The notes below the pieces were generated by a model. That model was not told the DNA's origin and searched no databases. It saw only the letters and a program-made list of their open reading frames with translations. A stretch of 5,367 nt of DNA, taken from contig MGEY01000055.1 of NCBI GenBank assembly GCA_001791615.1, forward strand, positions 1 through 5,367, in the 5' to 3' direction. The stretch comes from Candidatus Uhrbacteria bacterium RIFOXYA2_FULL_40_9 (lineage in GTDB: Bacteria; Patescibacteriota; Patescibacteriia; UBA9934; GWF2-40-263). A program made the position numbers and the translations under genes. Position 1 is the first letter of the stretch, and the number at the start of each line of letters is the position of its first letter. Of this stretch, positions 5,337-5,367 are shown piece by piece.

Positions 5337-5367
5337 AGCGAGCATCATCTTTGTAATGTAGTTATCT
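5286..5367 (-). CDS. 3' end of an unidentified, possibly membrane protein gene (partial)
   Basis: Reading in from the right edge, the minus strand is open for 26 codons: DNYITKMMLA, then FIPFVQLVSFMKHHLV, then TGA at 5288-5286. The mostly hydrophobic stretch ending in Lys-His-His would suit a final transmembrane helix and short tail. It lies 64 nt upstream of the 317-residue membrane protein gene on the same strand, so the two could form an operon. Its last 16 codons are identical to the frame at 1-51. The opposite strand also has a short open frame here, so coding is not proven and no family is recognised. Confidence 0.4.
   Translation of the reverse strand, partial: DNYITKMMLAFIPFVQLVSFMKHHLV

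Noticed and set aside
5298..5367. Plus-strand open frame MLHERYKLNKGNK and onward, running off the right edge, also present on the minus strand at 39-1
   Set aside because: It overlaps the opposite-strand hydrophobic frame, has no convincing ribosome binding site beyond AAGGTG touching the ATG, and is too short to judge.
5337..5367. tRNA-like look of the right edge (GAGC followed by TTTGTAATG, like an anticodon loop)
   Set aside because: The flanking bases do not form a 5-bp anticodon stem, and no D arm is visible upstream.

Overview
The window looks like a short piece of a low-to-moderate GC bacterial genome, probably from an uncultivated lineage. The best clue is the 317-residue protein at 4268-5221. 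It pairs a multi-helix membrane region resembling DUF5671 with a pseudopilin-like soluble tail, a type I associate with Patescibacteria (CPR) and neighbouring groups. Three of the four complete genes have no visible Shine-Dalgarno sequence. The lineage call is inference from recall and was not tested by any search.

Layout, left to right. Positions 1-61 are the left arm of a perfect 61-bp inverted repeat; the other arm is at 5276-5336. The arm carries the last 16 codons of an open frame. A sigma70-type promoter (TTGACA, 17-bp spacer, TATACT) with an overlapping CIRCE operator then drives clpB (131-2767), an 878-residue heat-shock disaggregase, which ends at a terminator. An extended -10 promoter leads into an unrecognised 373-residue soluble helical protein (2848-3969), which ends at a strong hairpin that can work in both directions. 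Converging on it from the minus strand is a 64-codon small ORF (4001-4195). It is separated by another near-symmetrical terminator from the minus-strand membrane protein gene (4268-5221). At the right edge, the 3' end of a further minus-strand gene (5286-5367) overlaps the right repeat arm.

How the parts relate. The only regulatory circuit that can be read directly is HrcA/CIRCE control of clpB. Each plus-strand gene has its own promoter and terminator, so clpB and the unknown gene look monocistronic. The membrane protein gene could be co-transcribed with the partial gene upstream of it, or use its own AT-rich -10 elements.

The feature most worth a second look is the terminal inverted repeat. 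It is either a recent inverted duplication of a gene's 3' end, which could let the clpB segment invert, or an amplification or assembly chimera at a contig end. The sequence alone does not decide. I see no mobile element, CRISPR array, RNA gene or defence system here, and no convincing undescribed system. The unknown protein, the ClpC-like VGF tripeptide in ClpB and the shared SD-less leader motif are the modest novelties.
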